DNA of 64,000 bases from Streptomyces malachitofuscus (GTDB lineage: Bacteria > Actinomycetota > Actinomycetes > Streptomycetales > Streptomycetaceae): positions 1 to 64,000 of the forward strand of contig NZ_BMUF01000017.1 in the NCBI RefSeq assembly GCF_014650055.1. Direction: 5' to 3'. A program made the position numbers and the translations under genes. Below the pieces are notes generated by a model. That model worked only from the letters and a program-made list of their open reading frames with translations, was not told where the DNA came from and searched no databases. Positions 16,636 to 25,176 of the stretch are shown here, in pieces; the first letter of the stretch is position 1; each line of letters begins with the position of its first letter.

Positions 16636-18600
16636 GTGGAGAACCTGATTGCGCTGCTGGTGGCGGCGCCCCTGCTCGGAGCGGTGGTCCTGCTGTGCGG
16701 CGGACGCCGGCTGGACGCCGTGGGCCACTGGATCGGCACGCTGCTCGCGGCCGTCTCCTTCGCGCTCGGCCTGGTGCTGTTCACCGACCTGCTGGGCAAG
16801 GGCGCCGAGGAACGCACCGTCACGCAGCACCTGTTCAGCTGGATCCCGGTGGAGGGCTTCCAGGCCGACGTGGCCTTCCGGCTCGACCAGCTGTCGATGA
16901 CGTTCGTCCTGCTGATCACCGGCGTCGGCTCGCTGATCCACCTGTACTCCGTCGGGTACATGGAGCACGACGAGCGGCGCCGCCGCTTCTTCGGCTATCT
17001 GAACCTGTTCCTCGCGGCGATGCTGATCCTCGTCCTCGCCGACAACTACCTGCTGCTGTACGTCGGCTGGGAGGGCGTCGGTCTCGCCTCCTACCTGCTG
17101 ATCGGTTTCTGGCAGCACAAGCCCAGCGCCGCCACGGCCGCGAAGAAGGCCTTCCTGGTCAACCGCGTCGGCGACATGGGCCTGTCCATCGCGATCATGA
17201 TGATGTTCCTGTGGTTCGGCACCTTCGCCTTCGGGCCGGTGCTCGGCGGACACGGGGAGGCCGGTCTCGCCGGTGAGGCGGGCGAGGGCAAGCTGACCGC
17301 GATCGCGCTGATGCTGCTGCTCGCCGCCTGCGGCAAGTCGGCCCAGGTGCCGCTGCAGTCCTGGCTCGGGGACGCGATGGAGGGCCCGACCCCGGTCTCG
17401 GCCCTCATCCACGCCGCGACGATGGTGACGGCGGGCGTGTACCTGATCGTCCGCTCCGCCGCCGTCTTCAACGGCGCCCCCGACGCACAACTGGTCGTCA
17501 CCATCGTCGGCGCGGTCACGCTGCTGTTCGGTGCGATCGTCGGTTGCGCGAAGGACGACATCAAGAAGGCGCTGGCCGGATCGACCATGTCGCAGATCGG
17601 CTACATGGTGCTGGCCGCCGGCCTGGGCCCCATCGGCTACGTCTTCGCGATCATGCACCTGGTGACGCACGGCTTCTTCAAGGCCGGTCTGTTCCTCGGC
17701 GCCGGTTCGGTGATGCACGGCATGAACGACGAGGTCGACATGCGCCGCTACGGCGGCCTGCGGAAGTACATGCCGGTCACGTTCGTCACCTTCGGGCTCG
17801 GCTACCTCGCGATCATCGGCTTCCCGGGCCTGTCCGGCTTCTTCTCCAAGGACAAGATCATCGAGGCGGCGTTCGCCAAGGGCGGCACCGAAGGCTGGAT
17901 CCTCGGCGCCTGTGCCCTGCTGGGCGCGGCCATTACCGCGTACTACATGACGCGCGTGATGCTGATGACGTTCTTCGGCGAGGAGCGCTGGCGCAACGCG
18001 CCGACGCCGTCCCCGGCGGCGCCCGACGTGGAGCCGGCCGCACAGACGCGCGGCACCTACGAGCCGCCGCACCCGCACGAGTCGCCGCGGTCCATGACGA
18101 TCCCGATGATCGTGCTGGCCGTCGGATCGGTCGCCGGCGGTGCCTTCTTCAGCATCGGCGACCGCTTCGTGCACTGGCTGGAGCCCGTCACCGGGCACGC
18201 CCACGGCCACCCGCCGGTCAGCGCCCTGACGGTGACGCTCTCCACGGTCGCCGTGATGGTCATCGGCGTGGCGATCGCCTGGGCCCAGTACGGGCGCCGT
18301 CCCGTGCCGGCCGTCGCCCCGCGCGGGTCGCTGCTCACCCGGGCCGCCCGGCGCGACCTGCTCCAGGACGACTTCAACCACGTGGTCCTGGTGCGCGGCG
18401 GTGAACATCTCACCCGCTCGCTGGTGTACGTGGACCACACCCTGGTCGACGGGGTCGTCAACGGCACGGCGGCCTCCATGGGCGGCCTGTCCGGGCGGAT
18501 GCGCAGGCTGCAGAACGGCTTCGCGCGGTCCTACGCGGTCTCCATGTTCGGCGGCGCGGCGGTCCTCGCCGCCGCGACCCTGCTGATGAGGGCGGTCTGA
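16636..18600 (+). CDS. nuoL: NADH-quinone oxidoreductase subunit L (antiporter-like)
   Basis: 654 residues, GTG start 14 bases after nuoK. This is the distal Mrp-type proton-pumping subunit. The channel glutamate lies in VGWEGVGLASYLLIGFW, and the central lysine and histidine regions in KSAQVPLQSWLGDAMEGPTPVSALIHAATMV can be seen as separate motifs. About 14-16 helices are expected. After 455 comes a hydrophilic insert (Pro/Thr/His-rich) and then C-terminal helices that would form the lateral arm. The next gene starts 5 bases later. Confidence 0.96.
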   Translation: MENLIALLVAAPLLGAVVLLCGGRRLDAVGHWIGTLLAAVSFALGLVLFTDLLGKGAEERTVTQHLFSWIPVEGFQADVAFRLDQLSMTFVLLITGVGSLIHLYSVGYMEHDERRRRFFGYLNLFLAAMLILVLADNYLLLYVGWEGVGLASYLLIGFWQHKPSAATAAKKAFLVNRVGDMGLSIAIMMMFLWFGTFAFGPVLGGHGEAGLAGEAGEGKLTAIALMLLLAACGKSAQVPLQSWLGDAMEGPTPVSALIHAATMVTAGVYLIVRSAAVFNGAPDAQLVVTIVGAVTLLFGAIVGCAKDDIKKALAGSTMSQIGYMVLAAGLGPIGYVFAIMHLVTHGFFKAGLFLGAGSVMHGMNDEVDMRRYGGLRKYMPVTFVTFGLGYLAIIGFPGLSGFFSKDKIIEAAFAKGGTEGWILGACALLGAAITAYYMTRVMLMTFFGEERWRNAPTPSPAAPDVEPAAQTRGTYEPPHPHESPRSMTIPMIVLAVGSVAGGAFFSIGDRFVHWLEPVTGHAHGHPPVSALTVTLSTVAVMVIGVAIAWAQYGRRPVPAVAPRGSLLTRAARRDLLQDDFNHVVLVRGGEHLTRSLVYVDHTLVDGVVNGTAASMGGLSGRMRRLQNGFARSYAVSMFGGAAVLAAATLLMRAV

Positions 18601-18605
18601 TACCG

Positions 18606-20177
18606 ATGTCCTTTCCTCTGCTGACAGCGACGGCGGCGCTCCCGGCCATCGGGGCGATCGCCACGGCCGCCGTACCGGCCGCGAGGCGCACGGCCGCCAA
18701 GTGGCTGGCCCTGCTGTTCTCGCTCGCCACGCTCGCCCTGGCGATCACCGTCCTGGTCCGCTTCGACCCGGACGGCGACCGCTACCAGCTCACCGAGTCC
18801 CACGCCTGGATCGCGGACTTCGGTGTCCGCTACGAACTGGGTGTGGACGGCATCGCGGTCGCGCTGATCGCGCTGACCGCCCTGCTGATCCCCTTCATCG
18901 TCCTCGCGGGCTGGCACGACGCCGACCCGCTGGAGACGGGGAGCAGGAGGTGGCGGCCGACGCAGGGCTTCTTCGCCCTGATCCTGGCCGTCGAGGCGAT
19001 GGTGATCCTCTCCTTCGAGGCCACCGACGTCTTCCTCTTCTACATCTTCTTCGAAGCCATGCTGATCCCGCTGTACTTCCTCATCGGCGGCTTCGGGGAC
19101 CGTGCCCACGAGCACGGCGAGGAGAAGGCGGCGACCCAGCGGTCGTACGCGGCGGTGAAGTTCCTGCTCTACAACCTGGCCGGCGGTCTGATCATGCTGG
19201 CCGCGGTCATCGGGCTCTACGTGGTCGCGGGGAACTTCTCGCTCACCGAGATCGCCGAGGCACGGGCCAGCGGTGAGCTGGACATGGCGACCAGCACCGA
19301 GCGCTGGCTGTTCCTCGGCTTCTTCTTCGCCTTCGCGGTGAAGGCGCCGCTGTGGCCGCTGCACACCTGGCTGCCCAACGCCATGCAGGAGTCCACCGCG
19401 CCGGTGGCCGTGCTGATCACGGCGGTCGTCGACAAGGTGGGCACCTTCGCCATGCTCCGCTTCTGCCTCGGGCTGTTCCCGGAGGCCAGCAAGTGGGCGA
19501 CACCGGCGATCCTCGTCCTGGCGGTCATCAGCATCATCTACGGAGCGCTGCTCGCGGTCGGCCAGCGCGACATCAAGCGGCTGATCGCGTACGCCTCGAT
19601 CTCGCACTTCGGCTTCATCATCATGGGCATCTTCGCCATGACCAGCCAGGGCCAGTCCGGTGCGACGCTCTACATGGTCAACCACGGCATCTCGACCGCC
19701 GTGCTGATGCTGATCGCCGGATTCCTGATCTCGCGGCGCGGTTCGCGGCTCATCGCCGACTTCGGCGGTGTCCAGAAGGTCGCTCCGGTGCTCGCCGGCA
19801 CGTTCCTGATCGGCGGCCTCGCGACCCTCTCGCTGCCGGGGCTCGCGCCCTTCGTCAGTGAGTTCCTGGTCCTGGTCGGCACGTTCACCCGCTACCCGGT
19901 GATCGGGATCATCGCCACCTTCGGCATCGTCCTCGCCGCGCTCTACACCCTCGTCCTCTACCAGCGGACGATGACGGGCCCGGTGAAGCCCGAGGTGGCC
20001 GCGATGCCCGACCTGAGGGTGCGGGAGATCGCGGTGGTGGCGCCGCTGGTCGTGCTGCTGGTGTTCCTGGGCGTCTATCCGAAGCCCGTCACTGACGTCG
20101 TGAACCCGGCGGTGAAGCACACCATGTCCGACGTGGAGAAGAAGGACCCCCAGCCCGAGGTGGAGGCGGCCAAGTGA
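18606..20177 (+). CDS. nuoM: NADH-quinone oxidoreductase subunit M (antiporter-like)
   Basis: 523 residues, close to the usual 509, with about 14 helices. The channel glutamate lies in FFEAMLIPLYFLIGG, the lysine in KAPLWPLHTWLPNAMQE (about 245), and RLIAYASISHFGFI is the second lysine/histidine region. Proton translocation subunit between NuoL and NuoN. Overlaps nuoN by 4 bases. Confidence 0.97.
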   Translation: MSFPLLTATAALPAIGAIATAAVPAARRTAAKWLALLFSLATLALAITVLVRFDPDGDRYQLTESHAWIADFGVRYELGVDGIAVALIALTALLIPFIVLAGWHDADPLETGSRRWRPTQGFFALILAVEAMVILSFEATDVFLFYIFFEAMLIPLYFLIGGFGDRAHEHGEEKAATQRSYAAVKFLLYNLAGGLIMLAAVIGLYVVAGNFSLTEIAEARASGELDMATSTERWLFLGFFFAFAVKAPLWPLHTWLPNAMQESTAPVAVLITAVVDKVGTFAMLRFCLGLFPEASKWATPAILVLAVISIIYGALLAVGQRDIKRLIAYASISHFGFIIMGIFAMTSQGQSGATLYMVNHGISTAVLMLIAGFLISRRGSRLIADFGGVQKVAPVLAGTFLIGGLATLSLPGLAPFVSEFLVLVGTFTRYPVIGIIATFGIVLAALYTLVLYQRTMTGPVKPEVAAMPDLRVREIAVVAPLVVLLVFLGVYPKPVTDVVNPAVKHTMSDVEKKDPQPEVEAAK

Positions 20178-21829
20178 GCACAGCAGCAGCCGTCCACAGC
20201 CTGTGGACAACGGCGGCGGCCGACCCGATCTCGAAGATCGACGCGCCGAAGATCGAATACGGGCAGCTCGCCCCCACCCTGATCGTCGTCGGCGCGGCGG
20301 TCGTCGGGATCCTGGTGGAGGCGTTCGTCCCGCGAAAGTCCCGCTACTACGCACAGATGTTCGTCTCCGTGGTGGCGTTCGCCGCCGCGTTCGCCGCGGT
20401 CGTGGCCCTCGCCGCGAACGGCTACGCCACCACCAAGGCGGGCATCGCGGCGATGGGCGCCATCGCCGTCGACGGACCGGCCCTGTTCCTGCAGGGCACG
20501 ATCCTGCTGACGGCCCTGGTCGGCCTGTTCACCTTCGCCGAGCGGCGGCTCGACCCGGAGGCGCACGGCAACCGCGTCGACTCCTTCGCCGCGCAGGCCG
20601 CGTCCGTACCGGGCAGCGACAGCGAGAAGAGGGCCGTCAAGGCCGGGTTCACCACCACCGAGGTGTTCCCGCTGCTGCTCTTCGCAGTCGCCGGCATGCT
20701 GGTCTTCCCGGCGGCCAACGACCTGCTGACGCTGTTCGTGGCGCTGGAGGTCCTCTCCCTCCCGCTCTACCTGCTGTGCGCGCTGGCCCGCCGCAAGCGG
20801 CTGATGTCGCAGGAGGCGGCGGTCAAGTACTTCCTGCTCGGCGCCTTCGCCTCCGCGTTCACGCTGTTCGGCATCGCCCTGCTGTACGGCTACGCGGGCT
20901 CGATGTCGTACGCGGCGATCGCACAGGTCGTCGACGGCACCGTCCCGGAGGTCACCCCGGCGCTCGCCGACACCATGGGCAACGACGCGCTGCTGCTCAT
21001 CGGCGCCGCGCTGCTGGTCATGGGCCTGCTGTTCAAGGTCGGCGCCGTGCCCTTCCACATGTGGACGCCCGACGTGTACCAGGGCGCCCCGACGCCGGTG
21101 ACGGGCTTCATGGCGGCGGCGACCAAGGTGGCCGCGTTCGGCGCGCTGCTGCGGATCCTGTACGTCGTGCTGCCGGGCCTGCGCTGGGACTGGCGGCCGG
21201 TCATGTGGGCCGTGGCGATCGTCACCATGGTGGTCGGCGCGATCGTGGCGATCACGCAGACCGACATCAAGCGGCTGCTGGCCTACTCGGCGATCTCGCA
21301 CGCGGGCTTCATCCTCGCGGGCGTCATCGCGGCCACCCCGTCGGGCATCTCGTCCGTGCTGTTCTACCTGGCGGCGTACTCGTTCGTGACGATCGGCGCG
21401 TTCGCGGTGGTCACGCTGGTCAGGGACGCGGGCGGTGAGGCGACGCACCTGTCGAAGTGGGCGGGGCTCGGCCGCCGCTCCCCGCTGGTCGCGGCGGTGT
21501 TCGCCGTCTTCCTGCTGGCCTTCGCGGGCATTCCGCTGACCTCCGGCTTCGCCGGGAAGTTCGCCGTGTTCAAGGCGGCGGCGGAGGGCGGGGCCGTCCC
21601 GCTGGTCGTGGTCGGTGTGATCGCGTCGGCCATCGCGGCGTTCTTCTACATCCGCGTCATCGTCCTGATGTTCTTCAGCGAGCCGCGCCCCGAGGGCCCG
21701 ACCGTCGCGGTGCCGTCACCGCTGACGATGACGGCGATCGGGGTCGGTGTGGCGGTCACGGTGGTGCTCGGTGTGGCACCGCAGTACTTCCTGGAGCTGG
21801 CCGGCGACGCGGGCGTGTTCGTCCGCTGA
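20174..21829 (+). CDS. nuoN: NADH-quinone oxidoreductase subunit N (antiporter-like)
   Basis: 551 residues, GTG start. Last structural gene of the operon and third antiporter-like subunit. It has the conserved channel residues in FVALEVLSLPLYLLCALARRK, LFKVGAVPFHMWTPDVYQGAPTP (split across two motifs) and RLLAYSAISHAGFIL. The first 20 codons contain a palindrome, GTCCACAG-C-CTGTGGAC at 20192-20208, which includes a DnaA-box-like TGTGGACAA. A strong terminator follows 20 bases after the stop. Confidence 0.97.
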   Translation: MSTAAAVHSLWTTAAADPISKIDAPKIEYGQLAPTLIVVGAAVVGILVEAFVPRKSRYYAQMFVSVVAFAAAFAAVVALAANGYATTKAGIAAMGAIAVDGPALFLQGTILLTALVGLFTFAERRLDPEAHGNRVDSFAAQAASVPGSDSEKRAVKAGFTTTEVFPLLLFAVAGMLVFPAANDLLTLFVALEVLSLPLYLLCALARRKRLMSQEAAVKYFLLGAFASAFTLFGIALLYGYAGSMSYAAIAQVVDGTVPEVTPALADTMGNDALLLIGAALLVMGLLFKVGAVPFHMWTPDVYQGAPTPVTGFMAAATKVAAFGALLRILYVVLPGLRWDWRPVMWAVAIVTMVVGAIVAITQTDIKRLLAYSAISHAGFILAGVIAATPSGISSVLFYLAAYSFVTIGAFAVVTLVRDAGGEATHLSKWAGLGRRSPLVAAVFAVFLLAFAGIPLTSGFAGKFAVFKAAAEGGAVPLVVVGVIASAIAAFFYIRVIVLMFFSEPRPEGPTVAVPSPLTMTAIGVGVAVTVVLGVAPQYFLELAGDAGVFVR

Positions 21830-21849
21830 CACCGCGCCCGGAGAGCGCC

Positions 21850-21889
21850 GAGCGGCCCGGTACCCCATGGGCGGGGTGCCGGGCCGCTC
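21850..21889 (+). terminator. 17-bp stem terminator of the nuo operon
   Basis: Arms of 17 bases, 21850-21866 and 21873-21889, pair with a single G-U wobble around a 6-base loop. It starts 20 bases after the nuoN stop, so the first operon ends here. Confidence 0.88.
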
Positions 21890-21907
21890 CGCCGTTCCGG
21901 GCGGGCC

Positions 21908-21916
21908 TGTGGACAA
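21908..21916 (-). promoter_or_regulatory. DnaA-box-like 9-mer in the recQ leader region
   Basis: TGTGGACAA, the reverse complement of TTGTCCACA, which is the preferred Streptomyces DnaA box. It sits between the nuo terminator and the recQ start. A single box; binding is not shown by sequence alone. Confidence 0.35.
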
Positions 21917-21987
21917 CTCCGGGCCTGTCGGTGCGGGCGCCTATCGTGGACGCAGTGGTCGAGGGACGACGCACGGGGGACGGGACG

Positions 21988-23946
21988 ATGCAGGGGACGG
22001 GCGGTATCGCCGAGATGACAGTGACGGATGGTGAGGCGCTGGCCGCGCTGCACCGGGTGTTCGGGTACGAGGCGTTCCGCGGTGAGCAGGAAGCGGTCGT
22101 CGAGCATGTGATCGCGGGCGGCGACGCCGTCGTGCTCATGCCGACCGGTGGCGGCAAATCACTGTGCTACCAGATCCCGGCCCTGGTCAGACCGGGCACG
22201 GGAGTCGTCGTCTCCCCCCTGATCGCCCTGATGCAGGACCAGGTGGACGCGCTGCGGGCGCTGGGCGTGCGCGCGGGGTTCATGAACTCCACGCAGGACT
22301 TCGACGAGCGGCGGGTGGTCGAGGCGGAGTTCCTCGCCGGCGAGCTGGACCTGCTGTACCTCGCGCCGGAGCGGCTGCGGCTGGACAGCACCCTGGATCT
22401 GCTCTCACGCGGCAAGATCTCCGTCTTCGCCGTCGACGAGGCGCACTGCGTGTCCCAGTGGGGGCACGACTTCCGCCCGGACTACCTCGCGCTGTCCCTG
22501 CTGGGCGAGCGGTGGCCGGACGTGCCCCGCATCGCGCTCACGGCGACGGCCACGGACGCCACGCACCGGGAGATCACCGACCGGCTGAGGATGCCGGAGG
22601 CCCGGCACTTCGTGGCCAGCTTCGACCGGCCCAACATCCAGTACCGGATCGTGCCCAAGGCCGACCCCAGGAAGCAGCTGCTGAGCTTCCTGCGCGAGGA
22701 GCACGCCGGGGACGCGGGCATCGTCTACTGCCTCTCGCGCAATTCGGTGGAGAAGACGGCCGAGTTCCTCTCGGGCAACGGCATCGAGGCGGTGCCGTAC
22801 CACGCGGGCCTCGACGCGGGGACGCGTGCCGCGCATCAGGCGCGCTTCCTGCGGGAGGAGGGGCTGGTCGTGGTCGCGACCATCGCGTTCGGCATGGGCA
22901 TCGACAAGCCGGACGTGCGGTTCGTCGCCCACCTCGACCTGCCCAAGTCGGTCGAGGGCTACTACCAGGAGACCGGACGCGCCGGGCGGGACGGACTGCC
23001 GTCCACGGCCTGGATGGCCTACGGGCTCAACGACGTCATCCAGCAGCGGAAGCTGATCCAGTCGGGGGAGGGCGACGAGGCGTTCCGGCGGCGGGCCAAC
23101 CAGCATCTGGACGCCATGCTGGCGCTGTGCGAGACGGTCCGGTGCCGGCGCGGACAGCTCCTCGCCTACTTCGGCCAGGAGGCCGGCCCGGAGGGCTGCG
23201 GCAACTGCGACACCTGTCTCACACCGCCGGAGACGTGGGACGGGACCGTCGCGGCGCAGAAGGTGCTGTCGACGGTGGTGCGGCTGCAGCGGGAGCGCGG
23301 GCAGAAGTTCGGCGCGGTGCAGATCGTGGACATCCTGCTGGGCCGGCGTACCGCCAAGGTCATCCAGTTCGACCACGACCAGCTGTCGGTGTTCGGCATC
23401 GGTGAGGAGCTCAGCGAGGCCGAGTGGCGCGGTGTCGTGCGGCAGTTGCTCGCCCAGGGGCTGCTCGCCGTCGAGGGGGAGTACGGCACGCTCGTGCTGA
23501 CCGAGGCCAGCGGGGCGGTGCTGCGGCGGGAGCGGGAGGTGCCGCTGCGGAAGGAGCCGAAGAAGCCGGCGGCGGCCCGGGGTACGGGCGGCCGGGGCGA
23601 GCGCAAGGCGAAGGCCGCCGCGGCCGAGCTGCCGGAGGAGCTGCAGCCCGCGTTCGAGGCGTTGCGGGCCTGGCGCGCGGAGCAGGCGCGGGAACAGGGG
23701 GTTCCGGCGTACGTCATCTTCCACGACGCCACGCTTCGGGAGATCGCCACGGTGTGGCCCACGTCGGTGGACGAGCTCGGGGGGATCAGCGGAGTGGGGG
23801 AGAAGAAGCTGGCGACGTACGGGGAGGGGGTCGTGGGGGTGCTGGCGGGACTGACGCGGCCGGGGGATGTCGGTACCGGGGCCGGTCACTCGGGCGGCCC
23901 GGACGACTGGCCCGTGGACGAGCCGGAGCCAGACGGCTGGGAGTAG
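21988..23946 (+). CDS. recQ: RecQ-family ATP-dependent DNA helicase
   Basis: 652 residues from the ATG preceded by GGGGGACGGG; an ATG at 22015 is a fallback. Superfamily 2 helicase motifs: Q motif with FGYEAFRGEQ, Walker A in MPTGGGKSLCYQ (about 51-62), DEAH box in VDEAHCVSQWGHDFRPDY (149-152) and motif VI in QETGRAGRDG. A four-Cys zinc site (CETVRC with GCGNCDTC) marks the RQC region. An HRDC-like domain near 560-625 follows a Lys/Ala linker. It unwinds 3'-to-5' at forks and recombination intermediates. It is a single gene between two terminator hairpins. Confidence 0.94.
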   Translation: MQGTGGIAEMTVTDGEALAALHRVFGYEAFRGEQEAVVEHVIAGGDAVVLMPTGGGKSLCYQIPALVRPGTGVVVSPLIALMQDQVDALRALGVRAGFMNSTQDFDERRVVEAEFLAGELDLLYLAPERLRLDSTLDLLSRGKISVFAVDEAHCVSQWGHDFRPDYLALSLLGERWPDVPRIALTATATDATHREITDRLRMPEARHFVASFDRPNIQYRIVPKADPRKQLLSFLREEHAGDAGIVYCLSRNSVEKTAEFLSGNGIEAVPYHAGLDAGTRAAHQARFLREEGLVVVATIAFGMGIDKPDVRFVAHLDLPKSVEGYYQETGRAGRDGLPSTAWMAYGLNDVIQQRKLIQSGEGDEAFRRRANQHLDAMLALCETVRCRRGQLLAYFGQEAGPEGCGNCDTCLTPPETWDGTVAAQKVLSTVVRLQRERGQKFGAVQIVDILLGRRTAKVIQFDHDQLSVFGIGEELSEAEWRGVVRQLLAQGLLAVEGEYGTLVLTEASGAVLRREREVPLRKEPKKPAAARGTGGRGERKAKAAAAELPEELQPAFEALRAWRAEQAREQGVPAYVIFHDATLREIATVWPTSVDELGGISGVGEKKLATYGEGVVGVLAGLTRPGDVGTGAGHSGGPDDWPVDEPEPDGWE

Positions 23947-23968
23947 GCCGAGCGCAGCTGCGGGCAGT

Positions 23969-23988
23969 CGTGCCGCTGGGGCGGCACG
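23969..23988. terminator. 8-bp hairpin between recQ and the M56 peptidase gene
   Basis: CGTGCCGC-TGGG-GCGGCACG, perfect arms with a 4-base loop, 23 bases after the recQ stop and in a convergent gap. Confidence 0.6.
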
Positions 23989-24062
23989 GGTGGGCGCAGC
24001 GGCACCCAGTAAGCGCCGGGCTGCGGATTCCCTCCAGTCCCAACCCTGCCGCGGCGTGACGT

Positions 24063-25001
24063 CTACGGAAGCGCCGTCAGGCCCGGGGCGAAGGTGATCA
24101 GCAAGGGGACCAGGGGGACCAGTGCCGCCGCGGCCGTCGTCAGAGCGCGGTGGCGGCGGCCGAGACGGGGCGGGGGCTCCAGGAGACGGTCGACCCGTTC
24201 ACCGAGCAGACGGTGGCTGGAGGAGCAGGACAGCACGCCACGGTGCTGGTTGAGCTCGATCAGCGCCAGCGCCGTGGTCAGATGACCGCAGCGGCGGGAC
24301 GCCGTGTCGTCGGCGGACAGCTCGACCAGGCGGTGGGTCTGGTCGCAGAAGTGGGCGAACAGCGGAATCCGCGGGAAACCGGTGGCCAGGGCCGTGGAGA
24401 GGTGCAGCAGCCAGTCGTGGCGGGCGCGGGCGTGACCGCGCTCGTGGGTGAGGACGGCGTCGAGCTGGTGGCCGGTGAGGCGCTGCAGCGCCCCGGTGGT
24501 GACGATCAGCTGAGGCGGGCTGCCCGGCATCCACCAGGCGTCCGGGTACTCGTCCTCCAGCACCAGCAGGGGGCCGCGGGCGGCGGGGAGACCGGCGGGC
24601 AGATCGGGGGCGCGTTCCCGCAGCTGTGCCCGGGCCCGGGTGCGGCGCCGGCGGGCCTCGACCAGTTCCCGTCCGAGCATGGCCGTCGTCCAGGCCGCCC
24701 CGCAGGCCAGCAGCACGGTGACGACGGTCGTCCAGGGCGAGGCCGCGGACAGGTCGTACGCCGCGGTCACCGCGGGCGGCGCCGGAGCGAAGAGCTGGGC
24801 GCGGACGGTGCCGAAGACGGCCGCGGCGCCCAGCGCGAGGGCCGTCAGACAGCACAGCAGGACGGTGGCGACCAGACACTGCCACACCCACAGGGCGACG
24901 ACCGGTTCCCGTTCCGGCCACTTCGCCCTGGTCAGTGCCCGGGGGACGGGCACGGCGGCCATCACGGCGACAACGCTCAGCAGGAGCAGGCAGACGGTCA
25001 T
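24063..25001 (-). CDS. M56-family membrane metallopeptidase (BlaR1/MecR1-like catalytic half)
   Basis: 312 residues from the ATG at 25001. Four hydrophobic helices (about 1-20, 35-60, 85-110 and a last one near 290) flank a zinc protease domain with HERGHARARHDW, a true HExxH motif. In BlaR1/MecR1 systems such a peptidase cleaves a BlaI-type repressor. Here there is no sensor domain and no BlaI-family gene next to it, although many Streptomyces have that pair. The promoter contains a large dyad (25098-25138), suggesting a repressor acts on it. Substrate unknown. Confidence 0.88.
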   Translation of the reverse strand: MTVCLLLLSVVAVMAAVPVPRALTRAKWPEREPVVALWVWQCLVATVLLCCLTALALGAAAVFGTVRAQLFAPAPPAVTAAYDLSAASPWTTVVTVLLACGAAWTTAMLGRELVEARRRRTRARAQLRERAPDLPAGLPAARGPLLVLEDEYPDAWWMPGSPPQLIVTTGALQRLTGHQLDAVLTHERGHARARHDWLLHLSTALATGFPRIPLFAHFCDQTHRLVELSADDTASRRCGHLTTALALIELNQHRGVLSCSSSHRLLGERVDRLLEPPPRLGRRHRALTTAAAALVPLVPLLITFAPGLTALP

Positions 25002-25097
25002 GCCACGGGCTCCGGATCCTGTCGGAAGGGGCGGCTCGGGGGCGTGCGGGTCGTGCGGGGGCGTGCGTGGGGCGAGAGGGCGCGGCGCGGAAACGCG

Positions 25098-25144
25098 CAC
25101 ACCGCCCGACGCCAATTATGACGGCGAAGGGCGGTGTGAGTCAG
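25098..25144 (-). promoter_or_regulatory. Promoter of the M56 gene embedded in a 10-bp dyad; may also end fahA transcription
   Basis: On the minus strand CTGACT (25139-25144) and CATAAT (25115-25120) are separated by 18 bases, a good -35/-10 pair. CACACCGCCC (25098-25107) and GGGCGGTGTG (25129-25138) form a perfect 10-bp inverted repeat centred on the -10 box, with an inner CGCC/GGCG pair. It is either an operator covering the promoter or a terminator stem for the upstream fumarylacetoacetase gene, or both. Confidence 0.55.
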
Positions 25145-25176
25145 GGGTCGTGAGGGATCGAACAGGGCCGGACGGG

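Noticed and set aside
20192..20210. Palindrome in the nuoN start as a regulatory site
   Set aside because: It is within the first coding codons (VHSLWTT) and operon-internal; best explained as coding sequence, so listed only as a weak DnaA-like box.
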